A stretch of 64,000 bases of DNA from Humulus lupulus (lineage: Eukaryota > Streptophyta > Magnoliopsida > Rosales > Cannabaceae), in contig NC_084793.1 of the NCBI RefSeq assembly GCF_963169125.1, positions 38,776,578 to 38,840,577 on the forward strand, in the 5' to 3' direction. The notes below the pieces were generated by a model. It was not told the DNA's origin. It saw only the letters and a program-made list of their open reading frames with translations, and did no database searches. Of this stretch, positions 23,962 through 35,600 are shown in pieces. Numbering within the stretch: position 1 is the first letter of the stretch; each line of letters begins with the position of its first letter. The position numbers and the translations under genes were made by a program.

Positions 23962-26559
23962 TGTAGCATCTCAAAATTTTACTTAGTTAGATAGTAGTAG
24001 CTTGTGCTGTAGTATTTTAGTTTTTGCCGTTATTGGCTCAAGTACGGCTTTTTTTGGAAGCTCATAAAGATAATTATGGATTCTATAAGTTTAACCTTTA
24101 GTTTAGAAATATTCATTTTATCATAAGGTTTGATTATTGAAGCTGGTCCTAGAAATATTATTTATTATAACCTAAGGCTTAGTTAGAATAATTAAGGATG
24201 TGACATTTGTCACATGTATGTTTTTTTTAGGATTTAAGGATTTAGATGAATAAATTAATCAAGGATAAACCTAGGAACTCTAGAACCTTCCCTCAGATTT
24301 AGGATCACGTATTACTCACTCAAGGTGGTTTAAACAACATCAAGTGTGCTGAAATTGTGCAAAAATATGTTTAATATATCAGCGTAAGCTGATATATCAT
24401 AGCTTTAGGAGCCAATATATCGCCTATGATGATACGGAAAACACATCTACTTCGCACGAACGAAACCACAGAGCCTCGGGAATATGGGTGAGGAAATATA
24501 TCGCCTATAGGGGGCGATATATCGGCTCCACTTGCGTATTTTGAAGCTTCGTGGAATCCGAGCTAGAAACAACCCTTAACAACTTGGACTTGCTCTTGAA
24601 TGATTTTGACCGAGTTCTGAGCATCTGTTGAGCAGAAAATTCAATTTTTATTTATTTTAAAGGGAGTTAGTTACACTTCTTGAACTCTATAAACAGGACC
24701 CTTCACTCAGCCATTTGCATCATCTTTCAAACACTTCTCAGAGCCTTCATGCTGCTAATTTCGTTCTTGAGAGAAACACTAAGGTTTTGGGGTTAAAAGC
24801 TTTCAAATCTAAGCATTTCTAAACACTTGGGAAGTAAGCTAGAGTGTGATTTCGGTATTGAGGTGTAGATCGAAGTTCTAAGCTGTCTAAAGTACTCTTA
24901 ATCCTCAAGTTTAGTTCATTACAATTCCTCTTATTCTTTTCCTTTACCTCAAATCCTAACTTGTTATAATGGTTTTTGGTTAGGTGTTTGATTTCTTTGA
25001 AACTTAAGGTTTTCGGTAAGTTCTTATCTCGATGGTTTAGATCTTCTTTTCGTCGTCTTTTCTTTAGGAAACTTATGGTTTTACTGTTTGGTTTTAGGAG
25101 TTTTCGTTCCTGCACTTGTCTCCAATACCCCAGTTTTGGTCAAGAAAATAAGTTAGATTTTATGTGTTATGATTATGTTTATGTACGTCCTAATTTTCCA
25201 CGGGCTATTAGCGAGCTGAGATATGGCATAATTATACCAGCCATGTGGATACCACGTGGTCAGAGCTGCTGTTGTCAGGTCCTACCTCTTTAGCTCAAGG
25301 TAACCAAAGGTTTACCAAGATTATTTAAGGGCTGAGTCAGGTATATGAAGACCGAAGGTCAAGAAGGCATCCAGCTCGAGGTACGAGCTGGAGTGGGAAG
25401 CCGTGACTCCTTATAAGGTCAACCACGCAATGTAAATGTGCATATATCAGACATCACGTGTCTGATATATCCCTGAATTCTCGGACACGCAACATGAACG
25501 TGCGTATTCAGGCACCCACGACTGGGTTAGGCCGTGCGGCCCATTATCCCCCTTACCTATTGATTAGACCACACTTCATTTGTTAGGTTTTAGGAATTAA
25601 TCATGAATGTCACAGAAGTGACATGATGGGTAAGAAGGTCACGGGATAATCCCCCTTACCAACTCCCAGGTGCCCTCTCCTATAAATATGGAGACCCTGG
25701 GAGTTGCAAAGGGTTGGATTCTATTGTGTAACGAAATACCCTGTAAAAGAATACCAGAAACATAGCAATAATATTGTCTGGTGGAGTAGAAGGATTTTAA
25801 CCTTTGAACCACCTAAAAACGTATTCGTGTCATCAGTTCATCTTAAGATCATTCATCTATTTCGGTTCATTATTCAGCACTAATCCCTTTCTCTTATTTT
25901 CTTAATTACATGTTGGCGAAGAACCGCGTCAACAGTTTATATGTTATGTGTATGTATGTATGTTGTTTTTATGTTTATAGTCAATTGAAAAATATGGTTG
26001 CTTAGATAGCAAATAAGCAAATCTCAAGATTTGTATCATTATCCTAGACTATAGTTGTGTTTAAACCTACCTCTAAATAGTAGCAAGAAGACTATAGATG
26101 GTTTCTATCACATACTACGGTAATGAGTTAATGGCCATTAATATTGTAGTCCATTTTTATGTTTTATGTTTTTACGTCTTATGCTTTAGTAGTTTTTCCT
26201 TATTGGGCATTAGGTTCATTCCTTTTTATTTAGATGGTGCAGGTAAATGAACATGGAAGGTGGAATGGATCCTAGGTGTCTTTGGCATGTGTATTGGGAG
26301 AGGACTAAAGGAATGGACCGAGGGAATCGATCAAGGATGACATTGACATTTGAGTCTTTTATTTATGTATTTATGATTTCCGCATTTAGTATTAAAGGTT
26401 TAATTGAAGGTTTTTGTTTTTCTATGATTTTATGTAATTACAATGGGATCCCATATTTTGTATTTTCTATAATAAAGTTTTATAATTTTATGTATATATA
26501 TCCAAAAATCTTAGTAGTTTTTAAAGGTCTGAGGTCTTTAAGTTAGTCGGGTCTTTACA
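23962..26559 (+). mobile_element. Element G 5' LTR
   Basis: It runs from TGTAGCATCTC to GGGTCTTTACA directly before the PBS. Without the nested Tat solo LTR (25182-25934) it is about 1.84 kb. It contains a cluster of palindromic words (24377-24532, e.g. GGCGATATATCGGC and ATATATCGCC), a TATA box TATAAA at 24688-24693, and a leader matching element B's LTR. It also has a donor-like site at 25139 (TTTTG|GTCAAG, weaker than in the 3' copy) and an acceptor-like GGTGCAG|GTAAATG with intron end 26242. Confidence 0.9.
25177..25939 (+). mobile_element. Tat-like solo LTR (25182-25934) with TSD gttta
   Basis: A 753-bp insertion in G's 5' LTR, absent from the matching part of the 3' LTR. It begins TGTACGTCC and ends CCGCGTCAACA, flanked by gttta at 25177-25181 and 25935-25939. 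The end resembles the Tat LTR ends of C and F (TCAACA). A TATA-like CTATAAATATGG lies near 25680, followed by a short leader. There is no coding content. Confidence 0.93.
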
Positions 26560-26561
26560 GT

Positions 26562-26574
26562 TGGTACCAGAGCC
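26562..26574 (+). other. Element G primer-binding site
   Basis: TGGTACCAGAGCC two bases after the LTR end. It is the initiator Met-tRNA PBS with one transition (TAT to TAC). Confidence 0.8.
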
Positions 26575-26713
26575 ACAGTTCATATGCATGAAGTTCTCCT
26601 TGATACACACGCAAAAGCTTCGGATCTAACTGCCAATGTAAGTGTGTATGTTATGAATATTATGTTTATGTCAAAATTTAACGTTCTAGTCATTATGTTT
26701 TCAGTCAAAACTA

Positions 26714-27163
26714 ATGGAGCTATGACTTATCAAGATATCTGTGTCATTTAAGGCATTGAAAAGGATCAGAGAGTCAAGGGATACAATAGAAGTGGTAGAA
26801 AGAATCACTGAAAGATTGGTCATATTTCACAAGGAGATAGTTCACCTTCAAATCACTGGGCAAATTAAGATGAGAGGCATAGAACAATATGTCCTAGTAA
26901 TAAGGCTTTTAAAGGATTTACCTTCTGTGGTTTCAAAATTGGAAGAATTATGGGAAACTATAGATGATGAAGAAGACTTACTGGTAGCCATGATATATTA
27001 TTTTCTTATACTTAGGTTTAGCAATAGGTTTGAGATTCAATTCACCAATGAACAAAAGAATAATATCCTAATGAATATTCCCCGTGGTAGTTTCGAGGCT
27101 TATGATATTGATGATTATGAGGAAATAACAGATGATATGCTAGATGAAGGGTCAGATATATAA
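26714..27163 (+). pseudogene. Element G pre-gag ORF0 (~140 aa, unknown function)
   Basis: ATG 26714 lies 140 bp after the PBS. A TGA at codon 4 precedes an otherwise open frame to TAA at 27161-27163. The protein is helix-rich, with KALKRIRESRDTIEVVERI, then IEQYVLVIRLLKDLP and MIYYFLILRF, and an acidic C-terminus (YDIDDYEEITDDMLDEGSDI). It has no similarity to gag, which starts later at 27696. Elements A and B have matching small ORFs in the same place (1-339 minus; 5500-5635 plus). I do not recognise the family. The acidic tail and helices suggest a small soluble protein, possibly regulatory, but that is a guess. 27164-27695 is non-coding leader. Confidence 0.55.
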
Positions 27164-27695
27164 AATCCTGATTTTTTAAAAATTTACCCTAGTTATTATT
27201 AGTATTGTTTCTTTATTTATTTTGAATTATTATTATAAGTGAAAGATTTTCAATAAATAAAGTTGTTATTTTTTAATGACATGTATAAATTTTTGTTTTT
27301 TGAATTTTTGGTTTTTAAATCATAATTAATTTAGAATAAATTCAATAAATAATGAATGAGTTTGATGAGGGTAGATACAAATTAATGGACCAAGTTTTGT
27401 ATTGAGAGTTTAGGAGGCCATAGTAGTGGGACCGATTTTACTGATCTCAGCTCTCCTTCAATATGGTTAACTTTGGAACAGGGAAAAGTTTCGAGACTGA
27501 GAATTCAGTCATAAAGATGGCCTAATAGACTAAGTATAGAAACACATCTTAATTTATAAAGATGACTTACATAAATTTTCATAAGAAATCATAATTGATA
27601 GGTCCGAGTTATGTTTGCTTAGACTAAGTTTTACCTTAGAAACTATTAGGGAAAGTTCTAACGTGTTTTTCTCGACTGTTAGAACTTTGCTGAAG

Positions 27696-28860
27696 ATGCC
27701 ACCCCAAAGTTCTGCATGCAATAACGGCAATGCCCCCAACACCGCCAACAAGACTCACGAGGCCCCTCCAGTCCGAAAAAGGGGGAAATTCACTACCACT
27801 GCTGCTGCTAATGGAAATGCACCACCTCCGGTCGACAACAACATTGAGATTATCCGGTTACAACAACAAGTAGAAGAATTACTACAGCAACAACGAAAAC
27901 CTCAGCTGCAACCTTAGCCGCAGCCTCAGCCAGCGACTCAAGCACCCCAGCAAGAGAATAATGGAGGATATCCATATAGGGATGGCCGATGGAAAATTAT
28001 GCGCCTTATCCAGCTCAGTACATAGAGCCAGTCTACGAGTGTTTCCAAAAGTAGCACGCTCCAAATTTTGAATGGACATCCTACTCCTTTGAGGCTGAAA
28101 AGTGGTTCAGGAATGTAGAGTCGATTCTGGCACACATGAACCTCAGCAACGCAGATCGCATATCCTGCATTTCTTCTCTACTGAAAAAGGATGCCAAAAT
28201 CTGGTGGGAATTGGTACAATAGACTCACGATATCACCACCATGACTTGGGCCAGATTTGTGGAGCTGTTTCACAAAAATTCTACAACTCAGCAGTCATCG
28301 CTACGAGGGTGGAAGAGTTTGTCAGTTTGAAACAAGGCAATTTGACGGTAGTCGAATACTCTCAAAAATTTGATCGGCTAGCCAAGTTTGCACTAGAGTT
28401 GGTCCCGAGTGACTACTTGAGGCTTACTAAGTTCACTAGGGGACTCAGACCCAAGATCGAATTAGGGGTCAAACTTGCAAACCCTGGAACCACTTCTTAC
28501 ATCGATGTTTTGGAAACAACTATAGAGGTGGAAAGGCTCCAAGAAAATGTTAGCAAGGAGGAGGCAAGCAAGTCAGAACCCAAGCCGTAGAATCAGACTC
28601 AGAATGGTCGAAACCACAACAACAACCAGCATAGCAATAATGGGCAGAAAAGAAATCATCCTGATAATAAGCAGATCGATGCAGACAAAAGAGCGCGGAC
28701 TAACAATGGTAATAACAGGTCGAGTTATGTGGAATACCCTCAGAGCTCCAAGTGTCAAAAATGACATACTGGGGAGTGTTGTGCAAACAACAAGTGTTGT
28801 TACAATTGTGGCCATGAAGTTCATCGGAAAAGAGATTGTCTGTAGCTCAAAACAGAAGAA
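27696..28860 (+). pseudogene. Element G gag
   Basis: It starts at ATG 27696 (MPPQSSACNNGNAPNTANK). The N-terminus is low-complexity and Gln-rich (RLQQQVEELLQQQ). It is followed by the gypsy gag core (WFRNVESILAHM, KIWWELV, FVELFHKNFYNSAVI, VVEYSQKFDRLAKFALELVP; about 28100-28420) and a basic Asn/Gln-rich linker. An intact CCHC zinc knuckle CYNCGHEVHRKRDC lies at 28798-28839. In-frame stops lie near 27916, 28051, 28219, 28588 and 28762, and a small frameshift near 27990-28100 is likely. The protein is structural and RNA-binding in the intact element. The domain order matches element B's gag. Confidence 0.85.
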
Positions 28861-28875
28861 AAGAAGGACAACAAG

Positions 28876-29300
28876 ATGGTTACAGCCAGAGTCTTCGCTT
28901 TGACCCAGGGAGAAGCTGAAACTAGTAACAAGGTGGTCACAGGTCAGCTTCCTATCCTCGATAGTATACGTTCAGTACTGTTTGATTTAGGAGAAACACA
29001 CTCATATATCTCGTTAGGATTGATAGAGAAATTAGACAAACCTTGTGAAAGAATTAGAAATAGGTTTGTTATGCAAGTGCCTTCGGGCGAAGTTGTTCTA
29101 TCATCACGAATAGTACGAAGAGTATCGATCAAAGTCGAGGGCACGAAGCAATGGCACAATCATCAATTGTCGACGCAAGCAAGTGACGTTCGAAACCCCT
29201 GAGGTTCAGAAACTATGTTTTATGGGAAAAGTTTCAGGACTACAGAAATCGCTTATCTCATCTCTCAAAGCTCAAAGGATGATAGAGAAATGATGTCACG
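28876..29300 (+). pseudogene. Element G aspartic protease region
   Basis: Words typical of the family: ARVFALTQGEAETSNKVVTGQLPI, SVLFDLGETHSYISL and VMQVPSGEVVLSSR. The active-site triplet reads Asp-Leu-Gly instead of Asp-Ser/Thr-Gly, so catalysis is doubtful. The frame is lost near 29200, before the RT domain. It is homologous to the element B protease at 7268-7645, which has lost a different active-site residue. Confidence 0.8.
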
Positions 29301-29339
29301 CATTCTTAGCAAGCGTCACAGATGTGGCACAGGAAACAC

Positions 29340-30273
29340 CATTAAAGGTTGAAGACGTCGGCATTATAAAGGAATTTCCATAAATATTTCCTGATGACCT
29401 ACCAGGGTTACCCCCTACTCGGGAAATTGACTTCACAATCGAACTAGTACCTGGAACCAAGCCTATCTCAAAGGCACCATACCGGATGGCACCTACCGAA
29501 CCCAAGGAGTTGAAAACACAGTTACAAGAGCTCTTAGACTTGGTATTCATCAGACCGAGCCATTCGCCATGGGGGGCACCGGTTATATTTGTGAAGAAGA
29601 AAGATGGAGGTATGAAAATGTGTATCAATTACCGCAAGTTGAACAAGGTGACAATTAAGAACAGGTACCCACTACCCCAGATCGACGACTTATTTGATCA
29701 TCTCCGAGGAGCAACTGTATTTTCAAAGATTGATCTACGGTCCAGTTATCACCAGCTCAAGGTAAGGGAAGAAGAAATACCAAATACGGCTTTTAGGACT
29801 CGATACGGACATTACGAGTTCCTAATTATGTCTTTTGGTCTTACCAACACTCCAACCGCATTTATGGACTTAATGAACTGAGTATTCAAGGATTACTTGG
29901 ACAAATTTGTAGTGGTGTTCATTGACGATATATTGGTGTATTCCAAGGACGAATTCAAGCACGAGGAACATTTAAGATTGACCATGCTACAACTAAAGGA
30001 GCACCAACTTTATGCCAATTTCAAGATATGTGAATTTTGGCTATCCCACGTAGCGTTCCTCGGGCAAATAGTATCCAAGGATGGAGTCGCAGTAGACCCA
30101 ACTAAAGTAGAGGCTATGAAGGATTGCCCAGACCTAAGAATGTGTCAAAGGTTAGAAGTTTTCTCGGACTAGCAGGCTATTACCAGATATTTGTAGAAGG
30201 ATTCTCTAAGATAGCCACTTCACTTACCAACCTGACCCAGAAGCAACAAAAGTTCAACTTGACAAATAAATGT
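29340..30273 (+). pseudogene. Element G reverse transcriptase, truncated
   Basis: RT words in order: [88 protein letters not shown]; then the catalytic [12 protein letters not shown] (Asp pair 29924-29929). Next are [17 protein letters not shown] and, after a one-base shift near 30130, [25 protein letters not shown] at 29879-29881 sits in the same codon as the TGA of element B at 11251-11253. The sequence breaks off at about 30273 at the very start of RNase H, where element H LTR sequence takes over. Confidence 0.9.
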
Positions 30274-32678
30274 CAAGAAAGATCATTTCTCTTTCTCCCT
30301 CACGGCTTGCTCTCTCCCTCTCTTGATGACTGAATTTTCGTTGGGGCTGTTGAAAAATGTTTTAAGCGTTGAGAGCTATGGAAGAAGGAATGGCAGAAGC
30401 TAGTGATGCACACGGGGCAGGGAATTGGCGAGGAGTGCTCCCCTCGTCCCCATCCCCATTTACATTTTTAATCCACGTCCCCACCCCATCCAAGCCCCAT
30501 CCCCGCCCCATCCCCACTTATTCCCCGTCGGGGGCGGGGTGGGGAATCCCCTATTGGGGCGGGGAATCCCCACGAGAACCCATTTATTTAAAAAAATAAA
30601 TTTTAAAATAAAAATCGTAAATTAGATGTAAATTAAAATATTGCACAATATTATTATTTAAAATATTAAACATTATCCTAAATATAATTTAAATTATTAA
30701 AAACGTTACTACTATACTACAATAACACATAAAGAAAGATATAAAATACATATAAATATTACTAAAATATATAAAAATTTAAACGGGGCCCCATCGCGGC
30801 AAGGAGTGCTATCCCTACCCCCGCCCCTTTTAACATTTGAGGATTGACAATCATCCCCGCCTTGTTCCCCATTTAGACGGGGATTCCCCGCCCCATTAGG
30901 GGCGAGTCCCCGCTGGGCCTCGTCCCCTTAGGGAAAATGTGCATCACTAGCAGAAGCTTAGGCTTGGAATTGGAGCTAGAAAACAGAGGGGAATTCAAGG
31001 GATTAAGCTAAATTGGAGCAAGGACTCAGCTAGGTGGTAAGGCTAAAATTTGAGGTAAGAACCTTGGTGATTAATCTTTGTGTTTTATTGAGTTAGTTTA
31101 GGTTGAATCCTATGTTCTTGAGCAGAATTAGTCTAGACTTTTGGAGTGTTTGATTCTGGTAGAATTAAGACAGTGATGTTGCTATTATAGCTAAGGTTGT
31201 GATGATTAATAAATGTGTAAGTTAGTCTTGTAACTGTGGTTGGTTTAGTGTTAAATTGGGAGGAATAAATAGAGAAAATTATGGGCTTAAGTAGGTGTTC
31301 TTGGTTGGGAAGAAGGAGGAAAACCCAGAATTTTCTGGGTCGAAGGGGGCGCGCTGCGACTTAGATAGGGGGTGCCGCGGCGCGTGTGGCCCTTCAAGCC
31401 TGGATGCTCTCTGACTTGGGGGCACGCCGCGACTTGCCTAGCCAAGTCACGACCCACCTCCCCTTTGGCTTGGGAGTCTGCTCTCTAACTTAGGGCAAGT
31501 CGCGTCTTGTTGAGCCAAGTCACGACCCGCCTGGGTGTTCTGGTCTTGGAAGTATTTCAAGTGTTTTTAAGGCTCGAGGGTTCGATCCTAGGTGCTCGGG
31601 ACAATTTCTACTACCCGTTTTGGTAGAAATTGAGGTCCCGAAGGCTGATTTTGTTCCCTAGGTATTATATTTATAATTGGAAGTTGATAATATCAATGAC
31701 ACTTGTGACTAGGTTTGTCGCTGAGGCTCGAGGCTAGGGATCGTGCTTAGAACCAGTTCACCCTTTCCGCTCAGAATCAAAGGTAAGAAAAGTGGACCCT
31801 GTTATGTGGCTATGTTGGGACTAAGAGTTCCCTATACTTGTATGCAATATTGTATGATGGTATTATGCCATGTGAGCATGAGATAAATGGCCTAAGAGTG
31901 ACAGAATTAATATGTGCGCACAGGACGTGGCTCGGCAATTGGTAGCTGAGGTTAATTAAATAATCACTGAGCTTGGCCTAAGTGAGCCAGAATCAGTGGG
32001 TTAAACACTGGGCTCGGCCTAAGTGAGCCGAAGATAGTGGGTTAAACAGAGGGTGCGGCCTAAGGGCGTCAACCCTAATTTATTGTATGATATGTTTACT
32101 GTTTTTAATCTGATGATTATGACATGTTAAATACTTGGTTAAAAGACTGTTGATTTGTCTATTATTATCACTAATTATGTGAATATTGTGGATTGCTGAA
32201 TATCTGGTTATGTTTTGTGAATTATTTGGTTATCGATATTGATTGTGCGTTGATGTTATAGTTTTCTTGCTGGGCCTCGGCTCACGGGTGCTGCGTGGTG
32301 CAGGTAAAGGCAAGGATAAGATGAATCAACCATGGGTTGGAGAGCTCTAGGGGCGAGGTGTACATTGGCAGCTGCTCGACCGCCACGGTCGAGGGATTGT
32401 GCAGGGACAGAAACCTAAAATGTGTATTTTGCCATTAGAGTGGCATTATTTATTTATAACACATGGAAATTTTGTAAATACGTCTTTTAAACCATGTTTT
32501 GGGATCCCATGTACTAAACATTTATTTTAATGAAAATTTATATGTTTATGACCCAATTCTTTTAAACCTAACCTGTTTATGACTTTAGGTTCACATTTTT
32601 ACTTGAATGACTTGATTAGCAAGTCTTGAACTATTTTAAACACACAGTGTAACAGTCTTGGTTATCCAGGGGGTTACA
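30274..32678 (+). mobile_element. Element H 5' LTR, 5'-truncated
   Basis: It matches the H 3' LTR from about 37911 onward (CCCTCACGGCTTGCTCTCTCCCT, TTGATGACTGAATTTTC) to the end GGGGGTTACA at 32678, followed by a PBS. The first ~780 bp are missing. It contains a hAT MITE (30401-30949) and a palindromic GC cluster (31351-31540, e.g. GGGGGCGCGCTGCGACTT). A donor-like AAAG|GTAAGAAAA gives intron start 31783. The intron region has CTCGGCCTAAGTGAGCC repeats (31964-32070), and the acceptor-like GGTGCAG|GTAAAGG gives intron end 32303. Confidence 0.9.
30393..30957. mobile_element. hAT-type MITE (30401-30949), TSD gcagaagc
   Basis: The 549-bp element has 12-bp terminal inverted repeats TAGTGATGCACA and is flanked by the 8-bp duplication gcagaagc (30393-30400 and 30950-30957). 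It is absent from the matching place in the H 3' LTR (near 38025). The ends are followed by C/G-rich subterminal runs (CCCATCCCCG-type words on both sides) around an AT-rich core. The ORFs at 30369-30625 are produced by these simple repeats. 8-bp TSDs and TA.. termini mark the hAT superfamily. Confidence 0.93.
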
Positions 32679-32681
32679 ACT

Positions 32682-32694
32682 TGGTATCAGAGCA
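32682..32694 (+). other. Element H primer-binding site
   Basis: TGGTATCAGAGCA, three bases after the LTR end GTTACA. Initiator Met-tRNA type. Confidence 0.85.
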
Positions 32695-35600
32695 GTCTAG
32701 GTTTAAGGGTTCTTGAAGACTGGCTGGACATGTACACTCGCCGCTAAAGGAAAGCTCGACTCAGGGTTTTGTAATTAAATACATGAGATTATATGCTTAA
32801 GTGCTTAAATGAAAATATGAATGTATTAAGTTGTATGATTAATAGGGAGCATGAGATACTGATAGGGCATGGCCTTTGACTATTGTGTGATGATATTAAG
32901 GCGTGTTGATTAGCATTGCTATTGTATGTCGATGAATATTTGGATAATGGTTGGTATATTGATTGCACGTGGTGAATTGTTTAAATTGAATGAATATATG
33001 CTTTCTCCGCTTGTTGGGTGATGGAAGCATGGTAAGTATGAATATACTTGGTAGCAATGAAACTTGATAACTAAATGCTTAGTATTATAGATTGGTGTTT
33101 ATTATGCATTATGTGTGCATGATTATTGTGGTTGTTTGGACCTGGCCGTGGGATGGTTCTGGGTATGAACAGCAGGGCTGGGGGTTTAGTCAGTGATGGC
33201 AGATGAATTCAGATTGTGGGTGCTCAGAATGGTTAAGTGGACCTGGTATTGTTATAGTGAGGGTTGCAGATGATAGTTGGGGTTAGAATCCTCCATCTGC
33301 CCCTGAAAGTCGCAGCAGACGTTCATGGTATGTAAGTAAAGCTGTGAGGTTTGATTAAGGAGACTAGATGGGTGAAATATCGGGTTTTACTGAGAGAAAG
33401 TTGCTTTGTATATTTTGACAGTAAGAGTACCAATGTTGGTTTGACCTGAGGGTGGAAATAGATAAGAATTATTGTATGGAAGGCCCAGGAGGCATTATCC
33501 TCTAGTTTTGAGGAAGGATTGGATTTTCCTAAGAATTGATTAGTGGATGAGCATAGCTAATCCCATCCTTGATTACATGAAGATGATAGGTCATGATGGA
33601 GTGGTTGCGCTAAGTATTTGTGGCAGAAGGATGCCCGAAAGTGGTATTCAGACCCAAAATGTTGTCATAACGGGTTGAGAGGAATTTAGGCAGTGATTTA
33701 ATAAAGAGGTTATGAAGACGTAGTTGGAGCTACGAAGACTAATGAGTTTTTGAACTTGGTTTAGAATGATAGGACAATGATAGAGTATGTCAACAAGTTT
33801 GGTGAGTTAGTCAATCCGCTTTGGAAATTGATATAAGCGGATGTAGCCAGAAATGATGACTCATTTAAGGATTAAACTCTGTGATGGCCCAGAGCATCAA
33901 GGCCGCTCCAGTGCACGAGATGTTTATTTGTGCTTGGGCAGCAGGGAGGGCCATGTTACTTAAGGTATACGGAATGAGGTAGTAGGGCAAGAGATGCAGA
34001 TGACAGTATTCCCATTGGTGGAAATTAGTAAGGATGGATACTCGGTAATCGAAAGGGGTCTAGTTTACAGGTTAGCTTTCAGGACGGTGATGAGACCTAG
34101 TGAAGTCATTTAATATGCACCAGAAGCAGGAGACACCATCTGGAAAGATGCTAGGTAGGGATACGTTATCTACATGGAATGGTTCAATACATCAGGTCAG
34201 ACTTGGGATTGCCCAGGATTAGAGAATGGAAGATTGGAATGCTTTGTTACACTCGAAGCCTGAGGCTAGTTCCTTAGAGGTAATCAGTTGACTTATAATC
34301 TTCATTCTTGGTTATATAAGAGCTGAAAGAGTTCTGTGTTGCGCATTTCCCAGGAGAGATTCAGAGATGAAGTTTATAACTCAAGGCTATTGTACGAGGG
34401 GCTTGAGATGGTAGTTCTCGTTGAGGGTGAATTAGAAACTTCTAAAGAAGAGTTGGAAGACAAGTAGTAAAGGGGGTTCATAGTGAAAGTAATTGAGCTC
34501 GTCTTATGAGCGCCTTGATAGGGGCCTAAGTGAGAGCTAATTTGTTAGATAAGAGACAACCATGGATTGTAGGGGGCATCACTCAAAGTACATTAGTTGG
34601 ACTGAATGGAAACTGAGTTGGTCAGTAGGGATTCAGATGGGTATGTAAGGAGTGGTTGGGTACGCTTCAAGATAGGGCTATGGACATACTCGGTATCAGG
34701 GACATTGTGAAGAATGGTATTAGTTTGGCAAAAAGAATTACTGGCTCAATTGAAGAAGTTCTTTATTTAGGAATGGATTAGACAGAGCATCCTATCGTAG
34801 GATTCATTGACATCGCCTGTTAAGGATGAAGAGTTTAAATGCCCGGTTATAAGACAGGAGAATGTCTTCAGGAGTTGATCTTCGATCTGGTTATTACCAG
34901 CTGAGGATCAAGGTAAGAGACATTTCAGGAGTTATTACTTGTACCCAGTGGGGTGTGATGGATTTTTAGTAAAGGTTCTTAACTGACTTAAGCTTCAACA
35001 ACACAGGTAAGTTTAACAAGCAAAGAGTACATGAATAATATGGATGAGGCACATTCAGGCTCATTAGGGATGTGTTGATCTACTCCCCGGTTGGAAGCAA
35101 AATGCAGATGACTACTACACTGATTATACTAAGACTAAAGCAGTAGGGTCACAGGTAGGGATCCAGAAGTTATCAGCTTTGTTTCTTCAAGGGTATTCAA
35201 GGACACACTACAGAAAGAGTTGGGATCAAGTATGAAGAAGTTCAAGCAGAAGCTACAAAGAAGTTACTAAAGAACACCTGAGGGATAAGACGCACAATGA
35301 GACCGGTGGACATGTCATCAACTAGATAAGTATCTCTGAAGGCAGCTACACTAGAGATTGGAATGACAGAAGAACTAAAAGTTAGACTGAATGGACAACT
35401 TTGTATCGGATTTTCAGAAGACAGAATAAGGATTGGTTAGCACCCTGTGGTATAGGAATTTGCATGTAATGGATGGTTACAAAAGGGTAACATGAAGGAC
35501 CTTGTCTCTGTTTAAGACATGAAACTGTAAGCGGTACATTAAAGGCTTAGACGTGCCCGGATATAGACTGAAAGGATGATGGTTATGCCTCGTGGGAGGT

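Noticed and set aside
30369..30625. Proline-rich ORFs in the H LTR
   Set aside because: They arise from C/G-rich simple repeats of the hAT MITE.
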